Source of the DNA: JALXCH01 sp964495805
GTDB lineage: Bacteria > Calditrichota > Calditrichia > RBG-13-44-9
DNA: 15,952 bases
NCBI GenBank assembly: GCA_964495805.1
Contig: CAZBWV010000080.1
Coordinates: 1-15,952 of the forward strand
Direction of reading: 5' to 3'
The notes beneath the pieces are model-generated. The model searched no databases. It worked only from the letters and a program-made list of their open reading frames with translations, and was not told the DNA's origin. The position numbers were made by a program, and so were the translations under genes. Positions 15,742-15,952 of the stretch are shown piece after piece. Within the stretch, counting starts at the first letter, position 1. Each line of letters starts with the position of its first letter.

Positions 15742-15827
15742 CCCTATCCCCCTTATATCCCTTATATCCCCTATATCCCCTATTTCCCTTTTACCCCCTA
15801 TTTCCCCTATACCCCCTTCCTCCCCCA
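15742..15827. repeat. C-rich array, G-quadruplex potential on minus strand
   Basis: Units of the form TATATCCCC, with variants TTATATCCC, TATTTCCCC and TTTTACCCCC, follow one another at 8-10 nt. At least eight C-runs of 3-5 are separated by 4-6 nt AT spacers. On the minus strand this satisfies the usual G3+ with loops of 1-7 pattern several times over; on the plus strand it is an i-motif candidate. Confidence 0.65.
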
Positions 15828-15928
15828 TACCTTCCATTCATCATTCCGGAATAGATTAAAAAGATATTGTAATAAATCCCTAAATTTTTGTAACTTATGC
15901 CGCTAACGGAAGCGTGATTCAATTTTTC

Positions 15929-15936
15929 AAGGAGGT
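15929..15936 (+). promoter_or_regulatory. Consensus Shine-Dalgarno of the next gene
   Basis: AAGGAGGT, the full anti-SD complement, ends 7 nt before the ATG at 15944. It is the strongest ribosome site in the window and shows that a real gene starts here. Confidence 0.75.
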
Positions 15937-15943
15937 CAAATCC

Positions 15944-15952
15944 ATGCGAGGG
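15944..15952 (+). CDS. Start of a gene cut by the window edge
   Basis: Only ATG CGA GGG (Met-Arg-Gly) is visible before the sequence ends. The call rests on the perfect AAGGAGGT at optimal spacing and on a possible weak upstream promoter (TTGTAA at 15867-15872, TAACTT at 15891-15896). The product cannot be inferred. Confidence 0.6.

Larger units (their letters stand above)
15521..15943. other. 423-nt gene-free region
   Basis: No believable coding frame lies here: open frames on both strands encode only low-complexity Pro/Leu/Tyr or Ser-rich text produced by the repeats. From left to right it holds the end of the GCATAG repeat, a strong GC hairpin, a T/A/C-rich array (about 15670-15735), a C-rich array (about 15742-15827), a perfect 10-nt palindrome ATTCCGGAAT (15843-15852), an AT-rich stretch that may carry the next gene's promoter, and a ribosome binding site. 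Confidence 0.7.

Noticed and set aside
15742..15827. CRISPR array
   Set aside because: Units are only 8-10 nt and degenerate, with no distinct spacers and no cas genes in the window.
15843..15852. Palindrome ATTCCGGAAT as an operator
   Set aside because: Perfect over only 10 nt with no second copy or extension; this can arise by chance.
15537..15854. Open frame with many Leu-Tyr-Pro repeats
   Set aside because: It is only the translation of the C-rich and CATTTTA arrays; it has no ribosome site and no fold-like composition.

Overview
The window is a 16 kb bacterial stretch of moderate GC, with clear Shine-Dalgarno sites before several genes. The lipoprotein-type adaptors, the soluble multi-PAS hybrid kinase and the RND/TolC genes show a Gram-negative bacterium. 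A lineage in the FCB/Calditrichota area is a guess from general style only, because no marker gene here fixes the taxonomy.

Left end (minus strand, 2-863): a tRNA-Arg(CCT) with a plausible own promoter is followed, 40 nt later on the same strand, by a gene for a single-pass membrane protein with periplasmic TPR repeats (YfgM-like architecture). No terminator lies between them, so the two may be one transcript.

Centre (plus strand, 946-6002): a promoter-like TATAAT precedes a very large soluble hybrid sensor kinase (about 1486 aa; PAS-PAS-GAF-PAS x5-HisKA-HATPase-REC). It is followed by a short region of decaying two-component sequence. This holds what looks like the C-terminal half of one receiver domain and then a diverged, stand-alone receiver of 129 aa. 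That receiver keeps the catalytic residues at near-canonical spacing but has lost any output domain.

Right (plus strand, 6014-15520): five tightly packed genes form a double RND efflux locus: adaptor 1, pump 1, TolC-type channel, adaptor 2, pump 2. The stop codon of the diverged receiver overlaps the Shine-Dalgarno site of adaptor 1, and adaptor 2 and pump 2 overlap by ATGA. Two tripartite pumps therefore appear to share one outer-membrane channel. The pumps differ in their proton-relay residues (Asp-Asp versus Asp-Asn at the same residue numbers), and adaptor 2 has almost no helical hairpin. A reasonable model is a sensor-controlled export system, with the kinase as input and the receiver as an ancestral or decayed switch. 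The substrate cannot be told from sequence; the HME metal-export motif DFG is absent from both pumps.

Right edge (15521-15952): about 420 nt without a gene. It contains a degenerate tandem repeat that begins inside the last codons of pump 2, a strong hairpin, an ACATTTT-type array, a C-rich array able to form G-quadruplex on the minus strand, and finally the ribosome binding site and first three codons of a further gene.
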